Positions 1-8,460 are shown, counted from the first letter of the stretch. The stretch is 64,000 nucleotides of DNA from CBFFRJ01 sp963530515 (GCA_963530515.1 CAUSEC010000027.1:1-64000), one strand, 5' to 3'. Notes: generated by a model not told the origin, from the sequence alone. Numbers and translations are program-made.

Positions 1-134
1 TAATCAGCGAGTCAGCTTGGGAAGAAATGACCTGCTTATTCGCACCTTCCTTAGAGCAACAGGATAATAACTCCATGCTCAAACAACACGCCCTTGAGAA
101 AGTATTATCGACACGTTTGTTAGCCACCTGCTGA
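1..134 (+). CDS. C-terminal end of an unidentified protein
   Basis: An open frame enters the window and reads in codons starting at position 3 to a TGA at 132-134, about 43 residues ending in ...STRLLATC. A clear intrinsic terminator follows directly, which supports a real gene end. I do not recognise the protein; the fragment is too short to place in a family. It lies tandem to the downstream Dcu transporter but is separated from it by the terminator, so the two are probably separate transcription units. Confidence 0.45.
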   Translation, partial: ISESAWEEMTCLFAPSLEQQDNNSMLKQHALEKVLSTRLLATC

Positions 135-147
135 ATCACGCTAAATT

Positions 148-195
148 AAACCGATCGGATGCCGTGACCAAAGACTATCATCCGATCGGTTTTTA
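148..195 (+). terminator. Intrinsic terminator after the partial first gene
   Basis: The inverted repeat AAACCGATCGGAT (148-160) and ATCCGATCGGTTT (180-192) is followed by T residues. The stem is about 13 bp with a loop of about 19 nt. It separates the gene at the window edge from the Dcu transporter. Confidence 0.75.
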
Positions 196-285
196 CAAAT
201 CGATGAACAAAATGTTAATAAAAAGTATATAACATATTGCTTTTATTAAATTTTCTCAAATTCGATCTGGCTCTCATTGAGTAGT

Positions 286-300
286 ATTACAAAGTGTAAT
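286..300. promoter_or_regulatory. Palindrome upstream of the Dcu transporter
   Basis: ATTACA-N3-TGTAAT is a perfect 6-bp inverted repeat ending 39 bp before the transporter start, in an AT-rich leader of about 140 bp. It looks like a small operator. The regulator is unknown, and no clean FNR or CRP consensus is visible nearby. Confidence 0.3.
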
Positions 301-339
301 GATTTGCCTGGTTTATCAATATCAAGGACAAGGTGAGTC

Positions 340-1683
340 ATGATTACCATTGAATTTATTATTATTATTCTCTGCCTGCTACTGGGGACACGTTACGGCG
401 GGATGGGGCTGGGTTTAATCAGCGGTATTGGCCTCTTTATTTTGAGTTTTGTGTTTGGCCTGGAGCCAGGCAAACCGCCCGTCGACGTGATGTTGACGAT
501 CCTTGCGGTTATCGGCTGTGCGGCTACCTTGCAAACCGCAGGCGGTCTAAATGTGATGATGCAGTTTGCTGAGCGCTTGCTGCGTCGCCATCCGCAACAC
601 ATCACCTTGCTGGCGCCATTCACCACGTGGATGCTGACTTTTCTGTGCGGCACCGGGCACGTGGTTTACACCATGTTCCCCATCATCGCCGACATTGCGC
701 TGAAGAAAAACATTCGCCCGGAACGCCCGATGGCCGTGGCATCCATTGCCTCGCAGATGGCGATCACGGCTTCCCCGGTATCGGTTGCCGTGGTATCGCT
801 GGTCTCTATTCTCGCCGCACAGCACGGGATTGGCCATGCATGGAGCATCCTTGAGATCCTGGCGGTGTCCGTACCGGCCTCGTTATTTGGGGTGGCTATT
901 GCGGCGCTGTGGAGTTTACGCCGTGGCAAAGACCTCGCGGACGATCCCGAGTTTCAGGAAAAGCTCAAAGATCCGAAGCAGCGTGAGTTTATCTACGGTG
1001 CCAGTGAAACCCTGATGAACCAGCGCTTTCCAAAAGAGGCCTACTGGTCAACCTGGATTTTCTTCACCGGCATTGTGGTGGTGGTACTGCTCGGCGCATT
1101 GCCGGATCTGCGCCCTGCCTTCGAAGTCAAAGGTAAGCTCTCGCCGCTGTCGATGAATCTCGTCATTCAGATGATGATGCTGATTGCCGGTGCCATTATG
1201 CTTATCGTCTGCAAAGTTAACCCTTCGGCTATCTCCAGCGGCGCGGTGTTCAAAGCCGGTATGGTTGCGATTTTCTCGGTCTTTGGCGTGGCGTGGATGA
1301 GCGATACGTTCTTCCAGGCGCACCTCAATGAGCTGAAAATGGCGCTGGAAGGGGTGGTGAAAAGTCACCCATGGACCTACGCCATCGTGCTGTTCCTGGT
1401 CTCGAAACTGGTGAACAGCCAGGCGGCGGCGCTCACCGCCGTGGCACCGATGGGATTGATGCTGGGAGTTGAACCCAAAATGCTGCTGGCCTTCTTCCCG
1501 GCCTCTTACGGCTACTTTGTTTTACCCACCTACCCCAGCGACCTCGCCTGCATTGGCTTTGACCGCTCTGGTACGACCCGCATTGGGAAATTCATCATTA
1601 ACCACAGTTTCATTCTGCCGGGACTTATCGGCGTGAGCTGCGCCTGTGCGGCCAGCTACATGCTGGTTTCCATCCTCTTTTAA
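340..1683 (+). CDS. Anaerobic C4-dicarboxylate transporter, DcuA/DcuB family
   Basis: This 447-residue, highly hydrophobic inner-membrane protein aligns by eye with E. coli DcuB along its whole length. Shared blocks include PGKPPVDVML near residue 45, LCGTGHVVYT near 105, RPERPMA near 125, SPVSVAVVSL near 145, SKLVNSQAAAL near 360, LPTYPSDLA near 395 and FDRSGTT near 408. Family members exchange fumarate, malate or aspartate for succinate during anaerobic growth, and DcuB also acts as a co-sensor with DcuS. Similarity is closest to the DcuB branch, but this is not the usual dcuB-fumB or dcuA-aspA locus, so I give no symbol. ATG 340 follows AGGTGAG. A strong terminator follows, so it is probably monocistronic. 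Confidence 0.9.
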   Translation: MITIEFIIIILCLLLGTRYGGMGLGLISGIGLFILSFVFGLEPGKPPVDVMLTILAVIGCAATLQTAGGLNVMMQFAERLLRRHPQHITLLAPFTTWMLTFLCGTGHVVYTMFPIIADIALKKNIRPERPMAVASIASQMAITASPVSVAVVSLVSILAAQHGIGHAWSILEILAVSVPASLFGVAIAALWSLRRGKDLADDPEFQEKLKDPKQREFIYGASETLMNQRFPKEAYWSTWIFFTGIVVVVLLGALPDLRPAFEVKGKLSPLSMNLVIQMMMLIAGAIMLIVCKVNPSAISSGAVFKAGMVAIFSVFGVAWMSDTFFQAHLNELKMALEGVVKSHPWTYAIVLFLVSKLVNSQAAALTAVAPMGLMLGVEPKMLLAFFPASYGYFVLPTYPSDLACIGFDRSGTTRIGKFIINHSFILPGLIGVSCACAASYMLVSILF

Positions 1684-1690
1684 ACAAAAA

Positions 1691-1718
1691 AAAGCGGCGA
1701 TAATCGCCGCTTTCTCTC
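1691..1718 (+). terminator. Intrinsic terminator of the Dcu transporter gene
   Basis: AAAGCGGCGA-TAA-TCGCCGCTTT followed by a T-rich stretch, starting 8 bp after the stop codon. The stem is GC-rich and the tail T-rich, as expected for Rho-independent termination. Confidence 0.85.
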
Positions 1719-1748
1719 TTCTGACTGCCCCCGCCCTGAACGACGGGC

Positions 1749-1780
1749 ATAAAAAAACCTGCCATCGCAGGTTTTTTTAT
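1749..1780. terminator. Terminator of azuC, bidirectional
   Basis: A-tract, AACCTGC-CATC-GCAGGTT, T-tract. It is symmetrical, so it can stop transcription from both sides. On the minus strand it lies immediately after the azuC stop codon and would form the 3' end of the AzuC/AzuR RNA. Confidence 0.8.
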
Positions 1781-1782
1781 TA

Positions 1783-1866
1783 TCAGAACATAGCACCAGG
1801 GGGTACGTCTTTGAAAGTTTTGCAGTAAGTTTCAAAAATGCTTTTCAGGATTTTGCGCAGTTTCAT
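1783..1866 (-). CDS. azuC: AzuC small amphipathic protein (dual-function AzuCR RNA)
   Basis: On the minus strand an ATG at 1866 opens a 27-residue frame beginning MKLRKILKS and ending FKDVPPGAMF, nearly identical to E. coli AzuC (28 residues). The peptide is a basic amphipathic helix. E. coli AzuC associates with the inner membrane and stimulates the glycerol-3-phosphate dehydrogenase GlpD, and the same RNA (AzuR) base-pairs with cadA and galE mRNAs. It is too short for ordinary gene callers. Here it has a terminator just downstream and a promoter and CRP-like site upstream. Compared with E. coli, the C-terminal Arg is missing and MFNNY is replaced by IFETY. Its place near yecR and ftnA matches E. 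coli. Confidence 0.88.
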   Translation of the reverse strand: MKLRKILKSIFETYCKTFKDVPPGAMF

Positions 1867-1914
1867 GTTTGGCTCCGGCGATTTGTTATGCAGGTGTTAT
1901 TAGTTGATGTGCAC

Positions 1915-1942
1915 ATAATATGACCTCCATCACGAAACGCAA
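1915..1942 (-). promoter_or_regulatory. Candidate sigma-70 promoter of azuC
   Basis: On the minus strand TTGCGT (complement of 1937-1942), a 16-bp spacer and TATTAT (complement of 1915-1920) lie about 50 bp upstream of the azuC start codon. That leaves room for a 5' UTR of about 40 nt, as in a dual-function RNA. Confidence 0.5.
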
Positions 1943-1948
1943 GTCATT

Positions 1949-1964
1949 TGTGATAGAAATCACG
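1949..1964. promoter_or_regulatory. CRP-like binding site upstream of azuC
   Basis: TGTGA-TAGAAA-TCACG matches the CRP consensus TGTGA-N6-TCACA at 9 of 10 key positions. It is centred about 48 bp upstream of the expected azuC transcription start. Carbon-source control through CRP is reported for E. coli azuC, so the site is biologically sensible. Confidence 0.7.
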
Positions 1965-2138
1965 TTTTAAAAATCGCAAAAACCGCTTTTTTGTTAAAAA
2001 AACGTATTAAATCTATGAGTTAGTTAACTAAAATATTTTTGAAGTTTTTAAATTATTTTTTGGTGAAAGCGAGGGGAATGAGACAAGAATTTAACATTTG
2101 GGGGAAAGGGGCCAGCAAAAGCCAGCCCGTTAGCGCTA

Positions 2139-2777
2139 TCAGGCAAGGATCTCACGCACGAACGCTTCAATCTCTTTATTCTGGCAGTTCTCAAAGAAGC
2201 ACTGCTGGAAGCGCGGGCCAGATACCGCCGTTTTCACCAGTTCAGGATCGATCGCACGCAGCGTATCCAGATAGTTTTCTTTTACTACCGCGGCTTTAAC
2301 CTGATTCAGGATCCCGGCATTACGTACCTGCGGCTCTTTACGCTCCGGCGGGTAACCTTCCCCTTTGCGGCCGGTAAAGGCTTTTTCAAAGATAAAGCGC
2401 ACATTCAGCTCAGCACCCCAGCCAAAACCTTTAGCGAAAGGTAAAGACAGCGCGTTGCCGTTGTTGATTTGAGCAAACAGGAAAGCATCCGCCGGATCGA
2501 TGCAATAACCGCAGATGACGCCCGGATGAATGTTAAGCGACATCAAAGCCCCCTGACCGGTACCGCAACCTGTCACAACAAAATCAACCGCTTTGGCATT
2601 CAGCAGAATGCTAGCCATAATACCTAAGTGGATATACGTCAGATGATGGTCATTTTCATCACTCATACCGACGTTGAAAACCGGAAAATCTTTCTCACCG
2701 GCAACGGCCTGAAGCTCGTTAAGAATGATGGCGTTTTTACCCGCCTGGCTGTTTTCCATCATCAGTGCAATTTTCAT
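2139..2777 (-). CDS. RpiB/LacA/LacB-family sugar-phosphate isomerase
   Basis: The 212-residue cytoplasmic protein starts MKIALMMENSQAGKN and carries the family signature VTGCGTGQGA near residue 70, corresponding to the active-site Cys and GTG loop of ribose-5-phosphate isomerase B and LacAB. It is longer than RpiB (about 150 residues), with an extra C-terminal helical part of about 60 residues as in the longer members of this family. The exact substrate cannot be told. I chose the second ATG (2777) because GGAG lies 6 bp before it; an in-frame ATG two codons upstream (2783) overlaps that site. It stands alone, divergent from the HD-GYP gene. Confidence 0.8.
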   Translation of the reverse strand: MKIALMMENSQAGKNAIILNELQAVAGEKDFPVFNVGMSDENDHHLTYIHLGIMASILLNAKAVDFVVTGCGTGQGALMSLNIHPGVICGYCIDPADAFLFAQINNGNALSLPFAKGFGWGAELNVRFIFEKAFTGRKGEGYPPERKEPQVRNAGILNQVKAAVVKENYLDTLRAIDPELVKTAVSGPRFQQCFFENCQNKEIEAFVREILA

Positions 2778-2966
2778 GTTCATCTCCAGTTTAACGCGTG
2801 GGATAGCAAAAGTTCGTCAACCTTACTATCTGACAAACAGACTTTCAAATTTAATGAAAAAATGTTTTAAAAAAGCAAAGTGCCTTCACATTTTTGCTGA
2901 TAAGGGATGTGCAGAGGGAGAACGCTGCATGGAAAATAATCGCGTATAACAAGTGGACATACCCTG

Positions 2967-5151
2967 GTGAAATTCTCCTGTCGGACAACGTTTGCAGTCT
3001 TCTGCCTGCTCTCCCTTCTGTTCGCCATGTTTGGGAACGCGCCAGCATCGGCTGCGCCCGAGGCGAGTGAGAAAGTCGCCGGGCCGGTGCCTGTCTGGCT
3101 TTATGATGCGCAGAGTTTCGAGTTCTGGCGTGATGAAAAAGGCAACTATCAGGGGCTTTATCCGCTCCTCATTCGCATGATCAACGAAAAGTATGGCTAC
3201 CAACTGCAAATCACCCCGACTGGCGGCGAGGCCATCAGCCAACAATTCAGGAATAACCAGTACGGCGTTTATGCTGGCGTGATTCGCACCGAAGAACGTG
3301 CGCGCAGCCATCTGCTCTCCACCCGGCTGTTTGATAATGAAGTGGTGGCCGCCAGCCTGAACCAGCGCATCTTTAAAACCGAAGATTTGGCCTCAGCGCG
3401 TGTGCTGTTTCGTGCCAATGATGCCACCCTGGACCGGGTGAAGCAGAGCTACCCCACGCTCAGGTTTCGCCAGCTGCGAATGGTGAACAGCAGTGAAGAG
3501 GCCTTCCGATTACTCAGTGATGATCAGGCGGATTTCTATATTAATGATGCCAGCGAAATGGAAAACACAACGCGCTACTATCAGCTCTCGCGCCCCTTTC
3601 CTGCCCTGCGTATTGCCAGCGTATTCGCGTTTAGCCCCGAACTCACCACGGTACGAGACAGTTTCAATCAGTTTATTAACGATGCCTGGCGCAGCGCGCA
3701 AAATGCAGCAGTGGCTGACCGAAAGCAACCGCCAGTATTTGTTAAGCCGGGTGACGGTGAGCGACGATGAGCGGGCGTGGCTTGCGGCTAATCGTCTGGA
3801 ACTGTGGCTGCCAAAGAATGAAAACTTTGCCCCGCTTATCTGGCGTGACAGCCTGGGCTACCACGGCTCTGCCATCGATATGATCAATGATATGCGCGAC
3901 CTGCTGCACATTAATGTTGATGTGCACTACGTCGACAACTACTTCCCGGAACTGCGCAACCAGAACTGGCCCATTAAGCTGGTCGAACTGATTAATGCCC
4001 GCGATCCCACACCGCCGCAGGGCATGATTGGCCCGACCATCGCCTGGCATAACGTTTACTACAACCGTATCGGCCAGCCTTTTTTGTGGGACGAGGAGCA
4101 AATTCGCCACCAGCGAATCGGCGTCATTAAAGGCAGCTTTTCGCAGTTTTATCTTCAGCAGCGTTACGCCAGCGACATTACGCTGGTGACGTACGCCAAT
4201 GTGGATGGGCTGATTTCGGGGCTTGAAAACGACAAGATTGATTACATGCTCGGTGATTTGAGCACCATGGAGACCTCCCTGCGCGGCAATGAGCTGTTTC
4301 GCGGCGTGCTGAAGGTGGCGGGGATCACCCGGTCTGAATTCCGCATCGGCCCACGGGTCGATACCGATCATCCGCTGCACAGCCTGCTCACTAAACTGCA
4401 CCGCTTATCCAGCTACCGCACGCAGCTTGAACGTAGCGACCCGCCTTCGGCGTTCCCGGAATTAACCCGTAATACGCTGAAGATTATCAGCGTGCTGCTG
4501 CTCATCACCGTAGTGTTCAGCCTTTGCCTGCTCATTATGATGTGGCGGCATATGAAGCAGAACCGCGTGGTAAACCGCAATATTGTGCAGGCGCTGGAAA
4601 AGGTCAACCGCGCCCATGATGACGAAACGGGAAGTCATATTCAGCGAGTAGCGAAATATTGCGGTTTTCTCGCCAGGGAATTACATCTGCCCCGGCGCAC
4701 CGTGCGGGATATTGAAAATTTCGCCTCGTTACACGACGTAGGCAAAATCGCGGTGCCGGAAAGAATACTACGTAAAGAAGGCCCGCTCACCCCGGAAGAG
4801 TTTGATGAAATGAAACTGCATACGCTGAAAGGCTGGCGGATTATTCAGGGGCTGTCGCTGGGGCCGATTGCGGAAAATATGATTCACTTCCACCATGAGA
4901 AATGGGATGGCAGCGGCTACCCGGAAGGGCTTCGCGGCGAGCAGATCCCGCTGGAAGCCCGCATTCTGGCGCTGGCGGATGTTTATGATGCTCTGCGTCA
5001 GAAACGCATTTATAAACCGAGCTTTAGTCACCTTCAGGCATCAAAGGTAATTGCTGAAGGCGCCGGACGACATTTTGATCCCCACCTGGTGGCACTCTTT
5101 CGTCAGCACCACGAGCAATTTGCGCAGATCTACGACCGCCTGGCAGACTGA
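2967..5151 (+). pseudogene. Frameshifted membrane HD-GYP phosphodiesterase with periplasmic solute-binding domains
   Basis: Two overlapping frames together encode one protein of about 727 residues. The first (GTG 2967 to 3770) has a signal peptide and a first SBP_bac_3-like domain. The second (in frame from about 3700 to 5151) holds a second such domain, one membrane span near LLLITVVFSLCLLIMMW, and a C-terminal HD-GYP domain with HDVGKIAVP, HHEKWDGSGYP and ADVYDALR. HD-GYP enzymes hydrolyse cyclic di-GMP. The frames join within gcgcgcaaaatg at 3695-3705: removing one base restores ...WRSAKMQQWLTESN.... This needs a +1 shift at no recognisable slippery site, so mutation or sequencing error is likelier than programmed recoding. 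An alternative is that the C-terminal part is still expressed from an internal start. Confidence 0.8.
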
Positions 5152-5260
5152 GCCGTGGCTCGTTGTGCATAAAAAGGCCTGTTAGGCGGGTTATTCCGCC
5201 GATTGCCCGTGGATGGCGCGTGTAAGATGCGACAATGCCCATAAAAAATAGAGCGAATTC

Positions 5261-5602
5261 ATGAACAAAATTGTTGTTGCCAGCGCATTGTTGCTGCTCG
5301 CCGGGTGCACCATCACCAAAGAACCCAAAGTCAGCAGCGTCGATACCACCAGCGGTATCGTGCGACTCAGTTTTAGCGAAGCAATGATGCAGTCGGCGCG
5401 TTATGACAGCTATACCACTCAGGGTACAGCCAATAAACAGTGTCAGCAGATGGGCTATGCGACCGCCGTAGCTTACGGTCAGCCGATTTCGACCTGTAGT
5501 GTGATAAGTGGTTCAGTGTGTATGAATACCACCGTTACCCTCCAGTATCAGTGCCGGGGTATTGCATTCAATCAGGCAACTGCGGGCGCGCAAAGCTGGT
5601 AA
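5261..5602 (+). CDS. yecR: YecR-like lipoprotein of the flagellar regulon
   Basis: The 113-residue protein starts MNKIVVASALLLLAGC, a type II signal peptide with a lipobox (LLAGC), so the mature protein is an acylated lipoprotein. The rest has several Cys residues (positions about 60, 78 and 87, with another near 98) and matches E. coli YecR in length and position before ftnA. E. coli yecR belongs to the FlhDC regulon; its biochemical function is unknown. ATG 5261 was chosen because it begins the signal peptide. A hairpin GGCGG-GTTATT-CCGCC lies about 60 bp upstream. Confidence 0.85.
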   Translation: MNKIVVASALLLLAGCTITKEPKVSSVDTTSGIVRLSFSEAMMQSARYDSYTTQGTANKQCQQMGYATAVAYGQPISTCSVISGSVCMNTTVTLQYQCRGIAFNQATAGAQSW

Positions 5603-5656
5603 TTATTGGCGCCAGCGTTAATTCGCTGGCTGTTATTTCCCTGTTATTAATTAAAG

Positions 5657-5720
5657 AATAATTATCATTTGCAGCGGCAATAATAATGCAATGCGTTTTA
5701 TTCCCATTCTCATTGTTAAT
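5657..5720. promoter_or_regulatory. AT-rich leader of ftnA with Fur-box-like hexamers
   Basis: The ftnA leader contains AATAATTATCATTT (5657-5670) and ATTCTCATTGTTAAT (5706-5720), which resemble parts of the Fur consensus (GATAAT repeats). In E. coli, Fur with iron activates ftnA by displacing H-NS from an upstream AT-rich region, and this leader is likewise very AT-rich. The match is partial and the call is tentative. Confidence 0.35.
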
Positions 5721-5814
5721 AAATGAATTTTTTATTTTACCTTTTGCAAATAATTAAATAACAAATTATAGTGGCGACTCTTTACTCCCCTTTATTATTT
5801 TCTGGAGCTGCACC

Positions 5815-6312
5815 ATGTTAAAAGCTGAAATGATTGAAAAACTAAATGAGCAGATGAATCTCGAACTTTTCTCTTCTCTGCTTTATCAACAGATGAGTGC
5901 CTGGTGCAGCTTTAACAGTTTCGAGGGTGCTGCCGCATTCCTGCGTCGTCACGCTCAGGAAGAGATGACGCACATGCAGCGCCTGTTCGATTACCTGACC
6001 GACACGGGCAGCCTGCCGCGCATCAACACCATCCCGACGCCGGTGGCTGAATACGGTTCACTGAACGAGTTATTCCGCGCGACTTACGAACATGAGCAGT
6101 TAATTACCCAAAAGATTAATGAACTCGCTCACGTTGCCATGACATCTCAGGATTATCCTACGTTCAATTTCCTGCAATGGTATGTTGCCGAGCAGCATGA
6201 AGAAGAGAAACTCTTCAAATCTGTCATTGATAAACTGACGCTGGCAGGTAAAAGCGGTGAGGGTCTTTATTTCATCGATAAAGAGCTGTCTACCCTCGAT
6301 ACAGCGAATTAA
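5815..6312 (+). CDS. ftnA: Non-haem ferritin FtnA
   Basis: The 165-residue protein is the same length as E. coli FtnA and nearly identical to it. Ferroxidase-centre ligands are in place: Glu17, Glu50 and His53 in the HAQEEMTHMQ stretch, plus the AEQHEEEK segment near residue 130. It assembles into a 24-subunit cytosolic shell that oxidises Fe(II) and stores it as a ferric core. ATG 5815 follows TCTGGAGC. It is monocistronic, ending at a strong palindromic terminator, and faces the convergent yecH gene. Confidence 0.97.
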   Translation: MLKAEMIEKLNEQMNLELFSSLLYQQMSAWCSFNSFEGAAAFLRRHAQEEMTHMQRLFDYLTDTGSLPRINTIPTPVAEYGSLNELFRATYEHEQLITQKINELAHVAMTSQDYPTFNFLQWYVAEQHEEEKLFKSVIDKLTLAGKSGEGLYFIDKELSTLDTAN

Positions 6313-6324
6313 TAAAATAAAGAG

Positions 6325-6357
6325 TGCGGTAATGAACGTTCATTACCGCATTATTTT
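6325..6357. terminator. Bidirectional terminator between ftnA and yecH
   Basis: A perfect 26-bp palindrome (TGCGGTAATGAAC at 6325-6337, mirrored to 6350) is followed by TTATTTTA and preceded on the other strand by a T-rich tract. It lies between the convergent genes ftnA and yecH. Confidence 0.85.
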
Positions 6358-6595
6358 AGTGGTTACAGATTTTACTTTCGTGAGTAGAAAACCCGTCTTC
6401 CGCCGGGATGAATTTCCCGCGTGATGCCAGAAACGCCACCAGCTCCGCCGCCGTCATCTCTGACGCTGAACAGGTGTGAAAACGAGCTTCATCACCAAAA
6501 CGTGCAGCGATCGCTTCCACCAGACTCTTCTGTGAATACCGCTCACCAGACTCCAGCATCATATTAAGTACTTCGTGACCGTGAATTGACGCCAT
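6356..6595 (-). CDS. yecH: YecH family protein
   Basis: The 79-residue protein starts MASIHGHEVLNMM and matches E. coli YecH along its length, including ARFHTCSA and KFIPAEDGFST. The family has a conserved HGHEV start, a central HTCSA and a C-terminal SKICNH, suggesting metal binding, though the function is unknown. The start is firmly set by AGGAGGGG 5 bp upstream of ATG 6595. Its position next to ftnA is conserved in E. coli, but no operon link exists because the genes converge. Confidence 0.88.
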   Translation of the reverse strand: MASIHGHEVLNMMLESGERYSQKSLVEAIAARFGDEARFHTCSASEMTAAELVAFLASRGKFIPAEDGFSTHESKICNH

Positions 6596-6660
6596 AACCC
6601 CTCCTGTAAAAGATGCATAGTAGACGCAACATTAGAAAGGCTTTTTGCGCTACGACAGGT

Positions 6661-7002
6661 TTACATGCATCCGGCACAACTTGTGCAGCGCCAGTCCTGG
6701 CGATTTACCGCCTGATAGAAATAGCGATAATTTTCACTTTCCAGCGGAATGTGATGCTCAAAAAAGAGATCCGTCAGCCAGTCGACGTTTTCGATTATCC
6801 ATTCGTCCTCCTGCAGCCCCTGGGCAAAGGTTTCATCCTCAGGGTCAATAATGGAATAAATCGCCCAGGTGCCCATGTCCTTTTCGCGCCGGGATTCCGG
6901 CAACACGACGGGTTGTGCCTGCCAGGTAATTATCCAGTTTCCGTGACACAGTAAATTGCCGCCTCGCGTCCACTTCGCTGTAAATGGATTACTCCCCGCC
7001 AT
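6661..7002 (-). CDS. Small conserved-looking protein of unknown function
   Basis: This 113-residue frame lies between yecH and tyrP, where E. coli K-12 has no gene. It is acidic in the middle, rich in Trp (WIITW, GTWAIY, WIIEN, DWL) and ends in a Cys cluster, WRCTSCAGCM, which could bind a metal. ATG 7002 has an AGAGGT ribosome site 5 bp upstream, which supports expression. I do not recognise the family. No signal peptide or membrane span is seen, so it is probably cytoplasmic. Confidence 0.6.
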   Translation of the reverse strand: MAGSNPFTAKWTRGGNLLCHGNWIITWQAQPVVLPESRREKDMGTWAIYSIIDPEDETFAQGLQEDEWIIENVDWLTDLFFEHHIPLESENYRYFYQAVNRQDWRCTSCAGCM

Positions 7003-7138
7003 CTCAACCTCTTTTTAATCTTTGTCATTCTTTTTTAAGGTGTCCTGATTCTCTCGCAAATAACGTCGTCAGATGAACCAGGCAAAGTCCCTGATTCAGC
7101 TGGGCAAATGACACATTGAGGGGGGAACAGAATCAATG

Positions 7139-7156
7139 TGTAAAGATAAATTCACA
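7139..7156. promoter_or_regulatory. TyrR box upstream of tyrP
   Basis: TGTAAA-GATAAA-TTCACA matches the TyrR consensus TGTAAA-N6-TTTACA at 11 of 12 positions. It lies about 93 bp upstream of the tyrP start. In E. coli, TyrR represses tyrP with tyrosine and activates it with phenylalanine through a strong and a weak box; only one clear box is visible here. Confidence 0.75.
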
Positions 7157-7248
7157 TTCGCTGTAAGGGTGGTTTGACGAATATGCTGTTTTCCCTTACT
7201 CTGCGCCGCAATATTGTCGGTACTGACGGCTCAGTTGTAGAGGAAAGC

Positions 7249-8460
7249 GTGAAAAATCGAACACTTGGTAGTGTTTTTATCGTTGCGGGAACCACCATTG
7301 GTGCAGGGATGCTGGCGATGCCGCTGGCCGCCGCCGGGGTGGGATTTGGTGTAACGCTGGTTTTACTGTTTATGCTATGGGCGGTGATGTGCTACACCGC
7401 CCTGCTGCTGCTCGAGGTGTATCAGCATGTCCCCGCCGACACCGGGCTGGGTTCTGTGGCGCGTCGCTACCTGGGGCGCTATGGCCAGTGGGTGACCGGC
7501 TTTAGCATGATGTTTTTGATGTACGCGCTGACGGCGGCCTACATGAGCGGTGCGGGTGAGCTGCTTTCATCAAGCCTGAGCGACTGGACGGGCATTGCGA
7601 TCACGCCCGTGTCTGGCGTGTTGCTGTTTACGCTCGTTGCCGGTGGCGTGGTCTGTATTGGCACCTCGCTGGTCGATCTGTTTAACCGCTTCCTGTTCAG
7701 CGCCAAAATCATTTTCCTGCTGGTCATGCTCGCGCTGCTGGTTCCACATATTCATCAGGCGAACCTGCTGACCTTACCACTGGAAAAAGGGCTGGCGCTG
7801 TCAGCTATTCCGGTTATCTTCACCTCGTTTGGCTTCCATGGCAGCGTGCCGAGCATTGTCAGCTACATGAACGGCAATATTCGTAAACTGCGCTGGGTAT
7901 TTATCATCGGCAGCGCGATTCCGCTGGTGGCCTATATTTTCTGGCAACTGGCAACGCTTGGCAGCATCGAATCATCAACATTCGCCGGCTTGCTGGCAAA
8001 CCACGCCGGGTTGAATGGCCTGTTGCAGGCGCTTCGCGAAGTGGTGGCCTCACCGCATGTTGAACTCGCGGTGCATCTGTTTGCCGATCTCGCCCTGGCG
8101 ACGTCGTTCCTTGGCGTGTCTCTTGGGTTGTTCGATTATCTGGCAGACCTGTTCCAGCGCCGCAATAACGCAATGGGTCGCATCCAGTCCGGGCTGATTA
8201 CCTTCCTGCCGCCGCTGGTCTTCGCGCTGTTCTACCCGCGAGGTTTTGTGATGGCACTGGGCTACGCCGGTGTTGCCCTGGCCGTACTGGCCCTGCTGCT
8301 GCCGGCGATGCTGGTGTGGAAGAGTCGTGACGCGCACCCTGAGGCCCCTTATCGGGTCGCGGGCGGCAAGCTCGCACTCGGTATCATTATGATCTGCGGC
8401 GTCGGCATCATACTGGTGCAGTTTGCCATCGTCGCCGGGTTGCTCCCGGAAGTCGGATAA
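7249..8460 (+). CDS. tyrP: Tyrosine-specific proton symporter TyrP
   Basis: Starting at GTG 7249 the protein is 403 residues, exactly the length of E. coli TyrP, and begins (M)KNRTLGSVFIVAGTTIGAG. A longer frame from 7174 adds 25 residues with no family counterpart, and AGAGGAAAG precedes the GTG, so the shorter start is preferred. The protein is polytopic (about 11 spans) and belongs to the hydroxy/aromatic amino acid permease family with TnaB and Mtr. The family glycine-rich motif in span 1 (GTTIGAGMLAMP) and the later SFGFHGSVPSIVSYM are intact. A TyrR box lies in its leader and a terminator follows. Confidence 0.95.
   Translation: MKNRTLGSVFIVAGTTIGAGMLAMPLAAAGVGFGVTLVLLFMLWAVMCYTALLLLEVYQHVPADTGLGSVARRYLGRYGQWVTGFSMMFLMYALTAAYMSGAGELLSSSLSDWTGIAITPVSGVLLFTLVAGGVVCIGTSLVDLFNRFLFSAKIIFLLVMLALLVPHIHQANLLTLPLEKGLALSAIPVIFTSFGFHGSVPSIVSYMNGNIRKLRWVFIIGSAIPLVAYIFWQLATLGSIESSTFAGLLANHAGLNGLLQALREVVASPHVELAVHLFADLALATSFLGVSLGLFDYLADLFQRRNNAMGRIQSGLITFLPPLVFALFYPRGFVMALGYAGVALAVLALLLPAMLVWKSRDAHPEAPYRVAGGKLALGIIMICGVGIILVQFAIVAGLLPEVG

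Noticed and set aside
3660..3770. Programmed ribosomal frameshift in the HD-GYP gene
   Set aside because: The required shift is +1 (or -2), and there is no slippery heptamer, rare codon or stop at the junction. A single-base indel in a GC repeat is simpler.
7174..7248. 25-residue N-terminal extension of TyrP
   Set aside because: E. coli TyrP starts at the equivalent GTG, and 403 residues matches exactly. The extension is not membrane-like or conserved.
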